Source: Sanderia malayensis | Lineage: Eukaryota; Cnidaria; Scyphozoa; Semaeostomeae; Pelagiidae | DNA length: 64,000 nt | Assembly: GCA_013076295.1 (NCBI GenBank) | Contig: RQOL01000660.1 | Coordinates: 4,340,001 to 4,404,000, forward strand | Direction of reading: 5' to 3' | Shown: one piece after another, positions 33,401 through 45,652 of the stretch | How the letters are laid out: every line of letters starts with the position of its first letter | How positions within the stretch are numbered: the stretch's first letter is position 1 | Position numbers and translations under genes: made by a program | Notes under the pieces: generated by a model | Told to the model about the DNA's origin: nothing | Database searches by the model: none | The model's input: only the letters and a program-made list of their open reading frames with translations

Positions 33401-35155
33401 TCATGGAAAATTGAGCGTTTAGTTCTCGTACTGGGGGCAACAATTTGGAATTTTTTTTAATATTCCCTTTCACCATAGGTTCCTAAACAAAAAGAGATTT
33501 GTTCTGCCTCTCTAGCTTAAACACTGCGAATGCAAACCTTAAATCTAACGACTTTAACACTACTAGGGGTCATTCCATTGGTCCTCACATGCAAGTTTTT
33601 ACTGTATTCAATCATGACAAAGTTATACTTACTATGCAGTGAGCGAAACTTATCAATGTGTTCTTTTTCGTACACTCTTCTTTCTTCCCAAATTTTTATA
33701 ACCCTTTCAACTTGCCCGTTAATTTTCCTATCACTAGAAAAAATCAATGAAAATTCATAGTATTCAAGGTAACAACATCTGTGGTAAATTGTTCAGTTGT
33801 AGCTAAAATTAAAACATTCAAATTTAGAGTTGAATACAACAATTTAAGAAGCATGCAAGTGTCAGTAAGGATCAGCAAGGATTTCAAATTCAAAGTGAAG
33901 GTATTAAAGGCTTTTAAAGGGCTACAGTCAACTCTGTCTAATTCGAACACTCTGGGGACGCGTGAAAATGTTCGAATTACAAAAAGTTTGAATTATAGAG
34001 GTTTGCTTTATAAGAATTGGTTCATTAGTGATCCTTGAAGGGGCAGATAATTTGGTTCGAATTAGACAAAAGTTCGAATTACACGAGTTCGAACTATGCA
34101 GATTTGACTGTATATCTTTCTTGCTGTTATTAAAATTCACACAGGGGAAATTTAACTCACCTGAGGTATGGTAGGATCTCCTTAAATGCTTTTGCAAAAA
34201 ACATGATCAACTCTCTTGACTTTTTCCTGCAATTCTGAACCACATCATTAGCCAGATAAAACAGAGCCATCTTTCTGTCTGGTTTCACTATAAAGAAAAA
34301 CAACAGTTAGACACTTCTTTATAAACTACCATCTGAGTTAAATCCCTGATGCTACATTGACATTATTTCATATCCTCTGATTTTAAATGGCTTGACATCC
34401 TATTCAAGTTTGACCCTTAACTTGAAACCTTGTAAACTCGAATAAATTTTTGCACTCCCTTGCGTGTTTGACTGTGTTTAACCTAACCTAACATCCACAA
34501 TCGTTAACACTTGTCAGTTTTTCATTGTTTCAAAATATTTGACATAGCCGATACTCGTCTGGATATAAAGAAGCATCTTCTCAAAACTTCAAATGAATTA
34601 GTTCTGGAACAATCTGTTACGATTTATCATCGGAAAACATCTGACGCCTGCACCTCCCTAGCTGGTGAAACGAAAAAAGTAGAAGTCGACCTGGGGAGGC
34701 CTACTCTGCATCTTATACGAACAACAATTTCAATTTTCGATGTGGCGGTATAAATAATTTCCATATCAAATCAATTTTCATTGGAAGAAATGCAGGTTTT
34801 GCAAACGAAAAGTCTGCCCACATCAGTTTAATATTTGCTTTCGTGTTTCAAGCAAGTGATTGTTTCTTTCTACGTTGACGTATTTGCTCAAAGATCTCAT
34901 GTTGTTGTGCAGCTTCAGGTTCACAACTCGCAGCACACAGCACAACCCATTCAAGTCAAGTCGAAAGCACAACCAAACTGCTGCGATGTAAATTGCCTAA
35001 ATACCTTTCTTTATCTGATCGATCCACACGGACAGGATCTCTTTTATTTGCTGCTTGTGATGAATTATCCATAGTGAAACTGATTGGATGCTCGTCTGCG
35101 ACAGATCCATGTCTTTAAGCTTTCTGTCGAAGGCCTTCGCGTTGAAATTCGCCAT
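27500..35155 (-). CDS. RPRD2: RPRD2-like RNA polymerase II CTD-interacting protein
   Basis: Nine exons: 35005-35155, 34161-34287, 33633-33733, 33058-33170, 32609-32735, 32084-32259, 30950-31331, 30666-30761, 27500-30183; phases join to 1318 aa. Residues 1 to about 126 form a CID, which binds phosphorylated polymerase II tails (ALFYLANDVVQNCRKKS, then IKIWEERRVYEK). A coiled-coil CREPT-like region follows (about 165-300). The last exon encodes about 890 residues of low-complexity tail: a basic Arg/Ser/His/Lys tract (SRHRKHKLSG and SSHRHRHHSG), long Gln/Pro-rich stretches and a C-terminal RG/PR-rich end (PPRGGGPKNRGGGGG). The long tail separates RPRD2 from the short RPRD1A/B proteins. Likely role: scaffold for CTD phosphatases in transcription termination and RNA processing. 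An NRF-1-like site sits just upstream. Introns carry two MITEs and a 54-bp-arm hairpin. Confidence 0.9.
31463..31582. repeat. Near-perfect hairpin, 54-bp arms with 12-nt loop
   Basis: Arms at 31463-31516 and 31529-31582 pair with about two mismatches, around the loop ATGAGTGACAGA. It lies in an RPRD2-like intron just upstream (in transcript sense) of the exon 30950-31331. Confidence 0.85.
31849..32040. mobile_element. pogo/Tigger-like MITE, CAGTCAACTCTGTCTAATTCGAAC family, copy 1
   Basis: About 190 bp with TIRs containing GCATAGTTCGAACTCGTGTA at one end and TTCGAATTAGACAGAGTTGA at the other. The conserved interior is TCCCTTCAAGGATCAC. In an intron of the RPRD2-like gene. Confidence 0.8.
32305..32363. 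repeat. Inverted partner of the 31431-31489 repeat
   Basis: The reverse complement (ACAGAACTTCAAAATAGCGT and on) matches 31431-31489 nearly throughout, overlapping the left arm of the hairpin. The two copies flank the coding exon 32084-32259. Confidence 0.75.
33923..34112. mobile_element. pogo/Tigger-like MITE, CAGTCAACTCTG family, copy 2
   Basis: Opens TACAGTCAACTCTGTCTAAT, closes TATGCAGATTTGACTGTA; TA-flanked. In an intron of the RPRD2-like gene, opposite orientation to copy 1. Confidence 0.85.
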
Positions 35156-35188
35156 TTTGATGGCAGATGATTTGAGACGAACACGTGC

Positions 35189-35200
35189 TGCGCATGCGTC
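35189..35200. promoter_or_regulatory. NRF-1-like site upstream of the RPRD2-like ATG
   Basis: TGCGCATGCGTC fits the palindromic NRF-1 consensus and lies about 34 bp upstream of the start codon, a common place for this site in animal housekeeping promoters. Motif-based only. Confidence 0.4.
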
Positions 35201-36069
35201 AGGGCTTGTGGGCTTGCTGATGCAAGATCATGGTCGAGTAAAGAACTTAGGTCACAAGCTTAGTTACTTAACGTCTTAAATCAAAGTCTTAAACCAAAAA
35301 CCATTTTTGGGAGTAGACTTTGCAACTTTGTAATTACACTAAAAACTGCAGAAGGTTCACTAAATTTTTCATTTACAGGGAAAATATTAAGACAGATTTA
35401 CTTAGGCTTAGAATCCTAAGTAATTTCTCATCTAATTTCTATTTTGTTCGTAAACTTCCATAGCTTTCTAGCAATTAAGCCTCAACAATTCATAAAAATA
35501 TCTTGTAAAATCATAGTCAAGTTATGCAGGTATGCAACATAGAGATTCCATAGTATTGCAAGTTTTCTATATCGCTAGCGCTGCTATCAGTTAAGCTCAT
35601 TGTGGTATAGAAATTATTATTTCTGTCTAAAATTAATTGATATCTAGAAGCTAAAATCTTTAACAATAGCTTCAAATCATTATCAAGCTACGACTACTGA
35701 ATTAGCTAAAATATGTCCAAAACCAAGCACGAAACAAATATAACACTAGGAAAAACAAACTAATGATTTACACATTGGAATGAGATAATGAGATCAGGGG
35801 TTCAAGTAGATCGAAGTTCAATTATATTCAGGAGTCTCTGATATGCCCGAGTCTAAAACTCTCTAATAACATTTCTAATAGCGCAAACTACTACAGCTAT
35901 ATGACTGAATGTATTATATGTCTATTAAGGTAATTTAATATCCTTCCATTATGATAAACATGCAGTTAAGTCAGTTTTGTCCGTAATAATATATTCAAAC
36001 TAATATTTCACCACACACTCTTAAGCATTATGGAATTTTGCAGCATTTTTGTAAAGATGTTCGCTCTGC
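35201..36069. other. Intergenic spacer between FERM gene 3' end and RPRD2-like promoter
   Basis: No gene, RNA or recognised repeat; ordinary AT-rich sequence. Confidence 0.4.
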
Positions 36070-39000
36070 CTATATCTTTCTAATTAAATTATATTTAAGT
36101 TCCAAGAGAATAGCAATAACTAGAATCAATAACCCTACCAGACTAAATAAAACAAATTGATTATCAAGGAGGACATTTCTCTTCAGCACATGCGCAGATT
36201 TCTCTTCTTTGCTTGGCTCAATCTCGTTTGGATTCTCCATAGGGGCTGGCTTTTCTTGCGTAGCCTCTTTTCGATCATAATCTGAAACGTCTTCATGCGA
36301 GACCAAAGACGTGCGTGATGCATCCAAAGGAGGTTCCGGTGGAAACTCTTCATTGGTCTCGAACTCACGAAGCTGATCCTGCCTCATGTTATTATCATTG
36401 GCCTCCGGTTTGTCTTCTTCACTGCCTGATCCGGACACACTTGAACTCCGGTTGCCTTGCTCGGACGATGATGTGAAGACTTGAGACGCCCGGTCATCTA
36501 GTGCAAGTGAGTGCCGACTCGGTAAATTGCTCGGTTTCTTGGCCGATACCATTCGTATGCTCGGTGTCCTTTCGAGGGGGGAGGAAGAGAGAAGATTGAT
36601 AAAAACTGCAATTGGGAAGCAATTGATTGTAGAAAAAATAGGAGTAGAGGAACATAAGAGATAGGAGAAGGATAGGACAGGATAAATAGTATAAGGATAG
36701 GAGAGGATAAATAGTAGAAGAATAGGAGAAGATAAATAGTAGAAGGATAGGAGAGGATAAATAGTAGAAGGATAGGAGAGGATAAATAGTAGAAGGATAG
36801 GAGAGGATAAATAGTAGAAGGATGGGAGAGATATAAGAAGGACAGGATAAATAATAGAAGGAGAAGAGAGGTAATAGACGGGTAAGAGAGAGAGAGAGGT
36901 AATGCAAGAAGAGGAGAGGTAGTAAAAAGAAATATGCTATAGAATGCAATGAGAGATGAAAAAGCAACATGAGAAGTAGAAGAAACTTGGGATCAGAAAG
37001 AAATTAGAAAGACAAAAATAATAATAATAATGAGATTAAACGGATCTGAGCGTAAAAATGAATATCAAAGGTGGTAGAAACATATGGATTAAAATATTTT
37101 TCCACAAGCACATTGTTGAAGTAATGCACATTGTTATAAAATACTTTTGTAATTGATGGAATAAATTGAACGAAAATACCTTTCAAAATTGGGTTGTGGC
37201 CTATTGATCTTATCCCTTTCTTGGCTAAGCTGGAATTCAGTCTTTCCACTGAAAGAAAACTCAAATAAACTAATTTTCTTGTCCGCCGTTTCAATAAGAA
37301 TCTAGAGCAAGCAACAATGCGGATTTATGCAGACAGTGGCATGTCATGCATGATTAATTCCTCGTGGTGGAGATACTTGCTGAATTTGCGGTCGTCTCAC
37401 CTGTATGTGTATTTCTTTCGCTTGAAAATGTTCTGCGGGGAGAGCGTAGACTTACGCACGCTGTGACTCTTCAGGGGATCTCCGCTAAAAGAAAACATCG
37501 TTTCAAACACTAAATATGCAGCACTTGAGCAATTTCCAAGATGGGATCTTGTTTGTTCATGTTCATGAATATGTAGTGGAATGAAATGTCCTTTTCGGGA
37601 AATATAGTGGTCTATACCATGGTAGGTAGTGCGAGTTTATCATGTAAAAGAAACGCCAAAAAACATTGGCTGCTACTCAGATTTTCACGCATATATTGCC
37701 ATGGAGGTTAGCTAGTATTGGTCAATTGAATTTAAAACCCCTTTACGTTGGGATGACGTCACACAGCTATGTTTGTAGCATCGCATTCAATCAACCTCAA
37801 CCACGAGCAAACAATGATAGAATGAAAGTGGGAGGGGGTAAAATGGGTGTGGGAAAAGGGGTGTGGCAAGAGGGATGTGGAAAGAGGGATGTGGAAAAAG
37901 GGGTGTGGTAAAAGGGGTGTGGGAAGAGGGGTGAAAATGCTGCATACCCGTAAAATGCCATCTGTTCTTGAGTGCATTTCCACAGATGCTTGCAAGCAGG
38001 CATATCATTCAAGCGAAATGAATAATTTGTCTTTTTCTGCGAAATACAAAACAGACGAAACTTGTTCATATTCTTTAATGCATGTACATTTGAACCTCGA
38101 TAAGTCGACTACCCCGTAAGTCGAACTCCCCCGATCTCGATCATTTTTGTATTTCCTTTGGTTCTGTATACTTTATATGTAAAGCTTGATAAGTCACAAC
38201 CTTGATAAGTCGAACAAATTTTTCTTGTCCTTGGGAGTTCGACTTATCGAGGTTCAACTGTATATCTTCTCCATTTGAGATATATGATGGATGTGTAGGT
38301 AGCTACTAATATAAAGTTATGCTCCGGTGCTGTGGGCCTTCTTTCTATCAACTCAACATATATAGCTTGATACCCCCAAGGAGTGATTACAGGGAGCCAA
38401 GGTAGTAGCCTCGGTGTGACGAGTTTTGAAGAACGCCAAACAATCCAAGAGTGGATAATAATTACATACTAACCTTTTCTTTGACAATCTGAATGTAAAA
38501 TGACTTGCTTTCATATGTGACCTTGTGTATTTCTGTCCTGTATAAGAAGGGAAAGTCTGATTCAAGAAACAAGCTAATTACTTGCAGACTAAGGTGAAAA
38601 GCACTACCTAAGCTCTCAACTTTTCACTGCAAAAAAGTATCCTGTTGCACCAATACTTTACGTTCAGGTACAGGGAGATACATCTCATGTCCGTCAATGA
38701 ATCGAATTGAATAACATCGGATCAAATCTGGTTTCGTTGGATTAGGTTGGATTAAACTGAATTTTTTTGGCATACACAGTGAAAACAAGCAAATTTCCCA
38801 TCCAGCCTATTTGTCAAAAACACCAGGCAATTGTTTATTCTGTTATTTAAAGCAGAAACATCCTACTACAAGTTCTTAGCTAAAGTAAAAACCCGCATAT
38901 AAGAACCTGTAACTTTTCCTTCCAGAGTATTGTTCCAAGACAATAGGGTATTGTTTCATCTATTGTTTTGAGCAGCAAAATCACCCTGAAGGTTCTTAAT

Positions 39001-42000
39001 CCATAGGTTCTTATATGCGGATTTTTACTGTAATCCATTGGTTTGTAAACGCGGCCTTTTACTGTAAAAATATACTTGCTTCTAAGGGTTCTATATTTGA
39101 AAAAGAGGGTGGAAAGCTCTTACCATGGAAATCCTGATACCCTTTTTGCGTCTCGGATGACTTGAATGCCAACAGGTGTCAACCCAAGGTACAACTGTGC
39201 ATCATCTTGATCCTAAAAGAAATCAATTTATGTAAGCAACTTTCACCAGATAAACAAAAATACGATCAACTCTGTGTAATTTGAGCACCCTGGGGAGGCG
39301 ATAAAATGTTCGAATTACAAAAAGTTCGAATTACAGAGGTTTGTTTGATAAGAATTGGTTTATTAGTGATCCTTGAAGGGACAGAGAATTTCGTTCGAAT
39401 TGGATAGAGTTCTGATTACACGAGTTCGAACTATGCAGATTTGACTGTATAAGCATTTATTGCAAGTGAGTATTCGTACAGTTGAGCTAGACTCACCACA
39501 TTGCGTCTCGCTCGTTACTCGCTCAACACAAGGAGCGAGCAAAAACGAGTGAGGCACAGGGACGCAATGTAGTGAGTCTACAGTTGAGCATCAATAAATA
39601 GAGCAGCATGGCTTTAAGAAACCAAGGGACAAATATAAAACATGCATAATCCAAGTCGAAATCTAGCCGACGTATCATTGTATCCAAGTATCGTTCATCT
39701 TAGCGCAAGGTTAAAAGCATAGCAACATTGTGATTGAAATGAACAGTGAAATTACCCTGCATGGATGCGGATCAACTCCATATAGATCCATAGTCTTGGC
39801 TTTGTCGAGAAATCGAGACTCAGCAATCACTGGTACGAGGCCACTAAAAAAGAGTTAGATCAGGAGTAATTACAATACGCTTCGGGAAATTTTATGAGGT
39901 ATGCAGTAACACCTGCATAAAAGAACCAGTAGCTTAAGAGTCATCCTGTCTGCTCAAACAATAGAAAAAACAATAGGCTATTGTGTTTGAACAATAGGCT
40001 GGATGCACAACACTCCAGGTTCCAACACAGTAAAAACCCGCATATAAGAACCTGTAAATTTCCATCCAGCCTATTGTTCAAATACAATAGCTTATTGTCT
40101 CTTCTATTGTTTTGAGCAGCAAAATCACCCTGAAGGTTCTTAATCCATTGGTTCTTATATGCGGGTTTTTACTGTACGCGGGTATTCAAAGTAGAGTGTT
40201 TATGAATGCCAACAACTAGTTAACATACCTCAATGACTTGTGAATTTCAGTAATTTTATCTTCCAATTTCTCCGTCTAAATTTAATAACAAATCTTGATT
40301 CTTATGACAATTCGTTCAGATATTTTAACAAAACAACAACAGAAAGTAATATGTTTGCATTTTAAACTCCCTAAATGAGTTTCACAAACAAGAAAATTCC
40401 AAAACAAGCTTGAAAGAAGCAAAAAGTCGTTTTAATTGGTAGTTCTTTCCTCAAAGGTAAGCAAAGTAAGGGACAACAAGTGTAAATGGTCACACCGAGA
40501 GGTTCACAATATTGGGTGGTCGTAATACCAAGATTCCACTTTACTTGCTAGACGCGTGTTACAATAGTAATAAAAATTGCCATGTTAGCTACCTGTCTAG
40601 GAAGCAGTTTAATTTCACTGACGTAATTTCCTTTGTGTTCCTCTTCGTCAAAGTCACCGGCCTCGGCTTGAAATGCAAAAAACATAATCAGATATTCAAA
40701 GAGAGGCTATATAAGCAAACTAAATCTATCAAATATTATCTCTCAAATACTTCCTATAGCTCTGAAGACTTTGTTCCAGCTCTGATAATCACTTACTGTC
40801 TCTCATATCATTGTTCTAAGTCTTATTTCCTTAACTACCTCCCATGTTAACTTGAGACCGGTTATAGCCTCAAATGCTTCCTATGTCAATCTGAAACCCG
40901 TTTATACCTTCCAGGCTTCAACTGCTTCCTATGTCAATCTGAAACCCGTTATAGCTTCAACTGCTTCCTATGTCAATCTGGCACCTTCAACGTCCTTCGT
41001 AAATAAGCAAGAAGCGTGACATACCTTGCACAACCAGAGCAGCTAATTCTGTTATGTCGCTAAAAGGACAAAGCAACCTAGGAACGAAAATAAATGACGT
41101 ATTAGGAAAGGCAATAACTAATAACGATGATAATGCGGATGAGGATTAGTGGGACTAAAGGAAATTAATTAATACATTATTTAATTAATGAATGATAATG
41201 AAGATAAAAAAAACGAAAAGTACCTTCCATGAAGAATATCTCTTTTTAACTGCAGAAAAAGTTGGTATCTACAACAAAGAATTTACTTATAGTTAAATAG
41301 GTAAAAAGAACAAGAAGGAAATACAGTAAACACCCGCATATTAGAACCTGTGAATTCTGCATCAAGCCTATTGTCCAAATACAATAGCCTATTGTCTTTC
41401 TATTGTTTTTGAGTAGGGATTTCAGCCTGGAAAGTTCTTAATTCACTGGTTCTTACATGCGGGTGTTTACTGTAGAGTTTAATGCAGCTGAGCTTTTTGT
41501 TGATAAATTTACTGTCCTTAGAGTTGAGTTAGAGCGCTCTCGAATTTAAATGTACCAAACACTGTCCTGTGTTCGTTTAGGCGAGAAAACTCTATCTTGA
41601 GATTGATAAACATGAAGAAAACGCAAGGAAGAAATAAGCTTGAAGATTAAAACGATGACGAAAAAATTTAACATTTGAATTTGAGAAACATGTCGATGAC
41701 AAATCCAATGAAATTAAAACCCTCATGGAATAAGATTAGTACACTGACTTTATTGGATATTCAATAACTTTTGCTATATTTCATTGGATTCGTTTGGATT
41801 TGTTTCTCAAATATTAAATATTATTATTACTTATTACATTTATTATTAAATATTAAATTTCTCAATGCTAAATATTTTTCGTCGCATTCATCTTAAAGTT
41901 TAAAAAACTTTTAAAGAAATTTTTATTTCGAAGAAACCCTCGTACAGGCCATGCATAATTTATAAAGTAATATCAAATTTTCTGTTTTAGTTGTAAAGTA

Positions 42001-44709
42001 TGTAATGCACCTATGAGCGCTAAGGAGACATGGCGCAATGTAAACAATTTATTATTATTATTGTTATCATGATTATTATCAAGTTAATTAATTTGATAAT
42101 ATGGTTATTTTTAGTTTATACAGAAATGCACAAACCTTGTTATTTCTTCTTGAAGCTTAGAAGGATCAGTTGGGTAGAATCGCACCCGAAAGAAAAACAT
42201 ATATGGTTGCTTTGTGTCTAGAAAAAGAGAGATATAGGTGAAGGTATATATGAATGTATAAGCATGTTTAAGCCTAATTTTCACATGCACTTTTGTGAGA
42301 AAACATTTCAAATGGAAAAAGCTTGAAGATGTTCAGTCGAGTTGACATGACGTGATTGCAATGGAGTTGAAGTGAATCGAGTCATATACGAGACTATGTG
42401 ATGACGAGAATGTAATCCTGTTGCAGTTGTGTCGAGATGCAACGATCGATATGCAATCGGATTCAGTGACATTAACTCAAGTTAAGCTGGATTGCATTAT
42501 GGCAGATTGAATCCCAAAGAAATAACCCGGATCAAACAGCGTCAAACCAAATCGAGATGGGATTGGATTGGATTGAAGATTGCATAATAAAGAACATATT
42601 TAAAAACAAGTAAAAAAAACGGAATTATAAAACTAACGCTTCAACTGCCTGAACAAATCCCGGTTGAGTTCAAGCCAATGCTAAAAGAAACCAAACAATA
42701 AAATTGATAAAAATAACTAAAGTAGGGCAAATCTGAAGAGATTAACAAGTCAGGACGTGCTGAAACTTTAACAAACCTTTACATGCAAGCTCAGATGCAA
42801 AATAGAAAAACTTTCATTTTTTGTTACTCACCCTCTGCTTATTGCTATCAACGAATCGGAGACCAAAGAAATCACGTTCAAACACATTTATTTGCTCGCA
42901 AGCATGGGCAAAGATGATGTCTCCCTTTGCATCTTTCTATAAATATAAACAAAATATAATTCTTACTGTATGATGATGATATATTAAATATAATGAAGAT
43001 GTGGCAAGAAAAAAACTTAGCAGGAGGAAATTCACAGAAAACAAAAATATTTGGTCTCTTAAACTGTTTTACAGTGCAATATACCCCCAGTTTAACAAAC
43101 TCCAGGTGAAATAGAGTTTGGTTCCTTCTCAAAGTCTGTAGTACAAGATTGTTGAAAACTGAAATATTGCAAATTTAAACCTGTTTTATTGTACTAGTTT
43201 TTAAAATACCGCTGAGCCTCAATAAATTGATAAACCTGCCTTCTATTATTATAAAAATAATAAATTGAAAAATCGAATTATAACTTTACTCCTGAATGCA
43301 GCATCAAGCAAAATTTTCTGTCTTGGTCGGTCCATCGATAGTTTGAAGTCAAATAAATATCTCAAATATCTGGTTTTTTACTTAAACGCTAATTGTCTAC
43401 TCCTTCTGCATGCACCAGTGCCATGTGCACCTTTAGACAAATATAGCATGATCATACCCTGTCTGCCTATGGTCAAACACCATGGGTTTCATAAAAGTAC
43501 CAACTCTCTTCCGGTGAATTGCCCTTACACTACACATCAGTTGCCATTAGCTGCTAACAATTAATTTCATTAGCATATGACATATGCTAGGTATACCTTG
43601 ACGAGATAAGCAACCGATAAACCAAAGTACTTAGCGGCTTAGCTATTGAGAATATCAGAAGATGTTCTATTTAAAAGGATTTTGCTTGAATTCTGTGTTT
43701 AACAAGTGATTCATATCTGAACTTGATCATTCTGTTGTTGATTCCAAATAAAATCAAGGTCTGATGCAAATCTTGAGTCTATAACTGAAACTAAATAGAG
43801 TAACTGCAGCTGATCTTCGATAACCACCAAAGGTTTAAAACATTTATTCAAATTTGATGGCGTTAGAATCATCCAGGGTCAATTCAGATAAACTCAACTG
43901 TGCATGGCACTATAGATTGCATTATTTTGAGATATGAAAATATTATTTGGGCTCTGCTAAATGTCTTGATATCTCAGCATATTTTTGTGAACATTTTGTC
44001 AACAAGCAATCGAGATCTTTTATTTTCAAAATGTTTTGATGGAAATATGTTTTATTCACTAATGTATGCATTGGAGCATAATTTCTATTAACAAAGCTAA
44101 ATACAGAAGGTCAAGGAAAAGTAGTTTCCAGATTGCTTGGGTTTCTTTCTTTGGTATTGTTCGGAAAACAACAAACCATAAGCCCTCAAATATAACCAAC
44201 AACACCTGCAATTTTTCTTCAGCATTTTTAACTCAAAAGCATAAGCATAAGCTTGGCTTTTCACACCGGTGTTACATTTCAAAGCGTGAAACATCTTTGA
44301 GCAACTATAGTTTGACAGGTCTAAACAAAGCTGTAACCCGAACAGAGTGAAATACACTCTGTGATGATTATATTACTTATTACTTTTCAGTTCTATAATT
44401 TCCAACTAAAATCTGTAGCCTTCCAGCCTTCCACGGCCACTAAATAATTCAATATCTACTTATTTTTCAACTCCTATGCAAAGTAAATGTTCTTCACGAT
44501 CCCAAAATCTATTCTTCGTCATTTACGACCATATCTCCATGCGGATATTACGTTTTAAAGCAAAATGACGATAAGATAAAATGTGGACTAAATCCAAAAC
44601 GGGCCTAATGTCTTACCTTGAAATCGCACGATATTTCTGAATCATCAAGCAAACGAATCTTGCACGAGTACTCCGTATCTAGATCTTTCGACTTACTTGC
44701 CCTCAACAT
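36070..44709 (-). CDS. FRMD3/FRMD5-like FERM-domain protein with C-terminal membrane anchor
   Basis: Fifteen exons: 44617-44709, 42832-42936, 42638-42680, 42136-42217, 41224-41268, 41025-41077, 40593-40666, 40229-40275, 39756-39843, 39124-39212, 38474-38537, 37948-38036, 37401-37484, 37180-37248, 36070-36568; phases join to 507 aa. Residues about 17-290 form a three-lobed FERM domain. Markers are CKIRLLDDSE, FFGLRFVDSNKQRHWLEL, FFRVRFYPTDPSKLQEEITR, MDLYGVDPHPC and ACKHLWKCTQEQMAFY. A FERM-adjacent region follows (FKRKKYTYSGKTEFQLS). An acidic linker then leads to one hydrophobic helix (VLFSLVGLLILVIAILL) near the C-terminus, as in vertebrate FRMD3 and FRMD5. It probably links membrane proteins to the cortical actin skeleton. 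Assignment to the FRMD3/5 pair is strong; which paralogue is undecidable. Introns hold at least six MITEs. Confidence 0.92.
36655..36860. repeat. 25-bp minisatellite in FERM-gene intron
   Basis: About eight imperfect units of GATAGGAGAGGATAAATAGT plus AGAAG, directly downstream of the last-exon acceptor. Confidence 0.85.
37843..37935. repeat. G-rich ~15-bp minisatellite beside a splice donor
   Basis: Units such as AAAAGGGGTGTGGNA and AGAGGGATGTGGA repeat about six times and end about 12 bp from the donor of FERM exon 37948-38036. Confidence 0.75.
38085..38262. mobile_element. pogo/Tigger-like MITE, GAACCTCGATAAGT family, copy 2
   Basis: Opens TACATTTGAACCTCGATAAG, closes CTTATCGAGGTTCAACTGTA. 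Closely similar to 23076-23253. It lies 49 bp from the FERM exon at 37948-38036. Confidence 0.8.
38883..39032. mobile_element. CCCGCATATAAGAACC MITE, copy 2
   Basis: AGTAAAAACCCGCATATAAG at the left, inverted TTATATGCGGATTTTTACTG at the right. In a FERM-gene intron. Confidence 0.8.
39261..39449. mobile_element. pogo/Tigger-like MITE, CAACTCTGTGTAATTTGAGC family, copy 3
   Basis: It matches the element at 33923-34112 across its length, including CCTTGAAGGGACAGAGAATT and the ATGCAGATTTGACTGTA end. In a FERM-gene intron. Confidence 0.8.
39488..39579. mobile_element. 92-bp foldback MITE with 10-bp target duplication
   Basis: The inverted ends TAGACTCACCACATTGCGTC and GACGCAATGTAGTGAGTCT are flanked by the direct repeat ACAGTTGAGC (39478-39487 and 39580-39589). 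A related end lies at 10031-10058, beside the MULE. A TSD of this length is typical of Mutator-type elements. Confidence 0.75.
40028..40175. mobile_element. CCCGCATATAAGAACC MITE, copy 3
   Basis: CAGTAAAAACCCGCATATAA at the left and its precise inverted copy at the right. A degenerate sibling covers about 39905-40020. In a FERM-gene intron. Confidence 0.85.
40861..40983. repeat. ~40-bp tandem repeat, three units
   Basis: TGCTTCCTATGTCAATCTGA followed by AACCCGTTATA recurs three times in a FERM-gene intron. Confidence 0.75.
41322..41474. mobile_element. CCCGCATATAAGAACC MITE, copy 4
   Basis: TACAGTAAACACCCGCATAT at the left, ACATGCGGGTGTTTACTGTA at the right; TA-flanked. In a FERM-gene intron. 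Confidence 0.8.
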
Positions 44710-45652
44710 TTTGCCAGAAATATCTCAATTAAAACGTTAAAAACAGCGCATATGATTTGATAAAAAAGTAACAAGGATGATTAAATTAATTTGCTGCACA
44801 TCTTTCTCATGCCGTGCCACCACACTCAACTCAATTCAAAGAACCACCGCGACACAAGCACAAGAGGATGAAGTTAGGCAAGGCAGGTGACGTGACCCCC
44901 TAAATTTATTCAGGTGGCTTTTGTTTTCGTCCAAACAGGTCCCTTTTCATCAAAATTTGCTTGTTTTTCGGGCGTCCATCTTGCCATTTATTTAAACGTG
45001 AGTATTCGCCCAAACAGAATCTCAATCCATATATTTTCAGTATCAACAAGATAACTTCTGAACTCTTATTAAGCTATATCAGAGTTATATGTAAACAGTT
45101 TTTCGATATGTATATGTTTCACAATCATTACATTGCAGGTAAGATACAACACGGTGCGTTCTTGAAACAAGACAATAACTTGTATTAACAAAGAAAAATA
45201 TATTAGAAGTACAAGCTTTGGCATTGCTTAAAATAAAACACTCACAAATTTCAATGTTGTGCAAAAGTATAGAGTATAAACGTGTTTTTATTAGAAAATG
45301 GTTTACAAGATACTAGGATGGTCAAAAAATAAGAAAAATTAGTAATAGGCTCAAGAATAGCTAGAGACTGTAAAACTTCTACTATTTTCACAAAGATTCC
45401 GCTGGTTGTTTGTGCACGATATGGCCTCAGTAATATCAAGAACTTTGTTAAATTTTGTTTGGAACAGATTGTAATTTTTGATCTACATATACGGGTTTTT
45501 TCATGACGATCAAGATTTATGGGCATCCAAAAATGCCCAACTAACTTTAGAACAATAAAGTAAATATTTAGGTATTCAAAGAAAGAAAAACGATTAAGAA
45601 ACGTTTAGTAGTAAAACGCCAAAGCTGTCATGCCAAGTTGAGAAACTTTTAA
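44710..45652. other. FERM-gene upstream region, no further gene recognised
   Basis: Presumed promoter and 5' UTR of the FERM gene, then AT-rich spacer. Open frames here show no family resemblance. Confidence 0.35.

Noticed and set aside
36494..36970. 158-aa minus-strand frame rich in Leu, Ser and Tyr
   Set aside because: Translation of the 25-bp minisatellite in the FERM-gene intron.
37759..38119. Overlapping frames in both directions around the G-rich repeat
   Set aside because: Only the part encoding ACKHLWKCTQEQMAFY is real (FERM exon 37948-38036); the rest is minisatellite translation.
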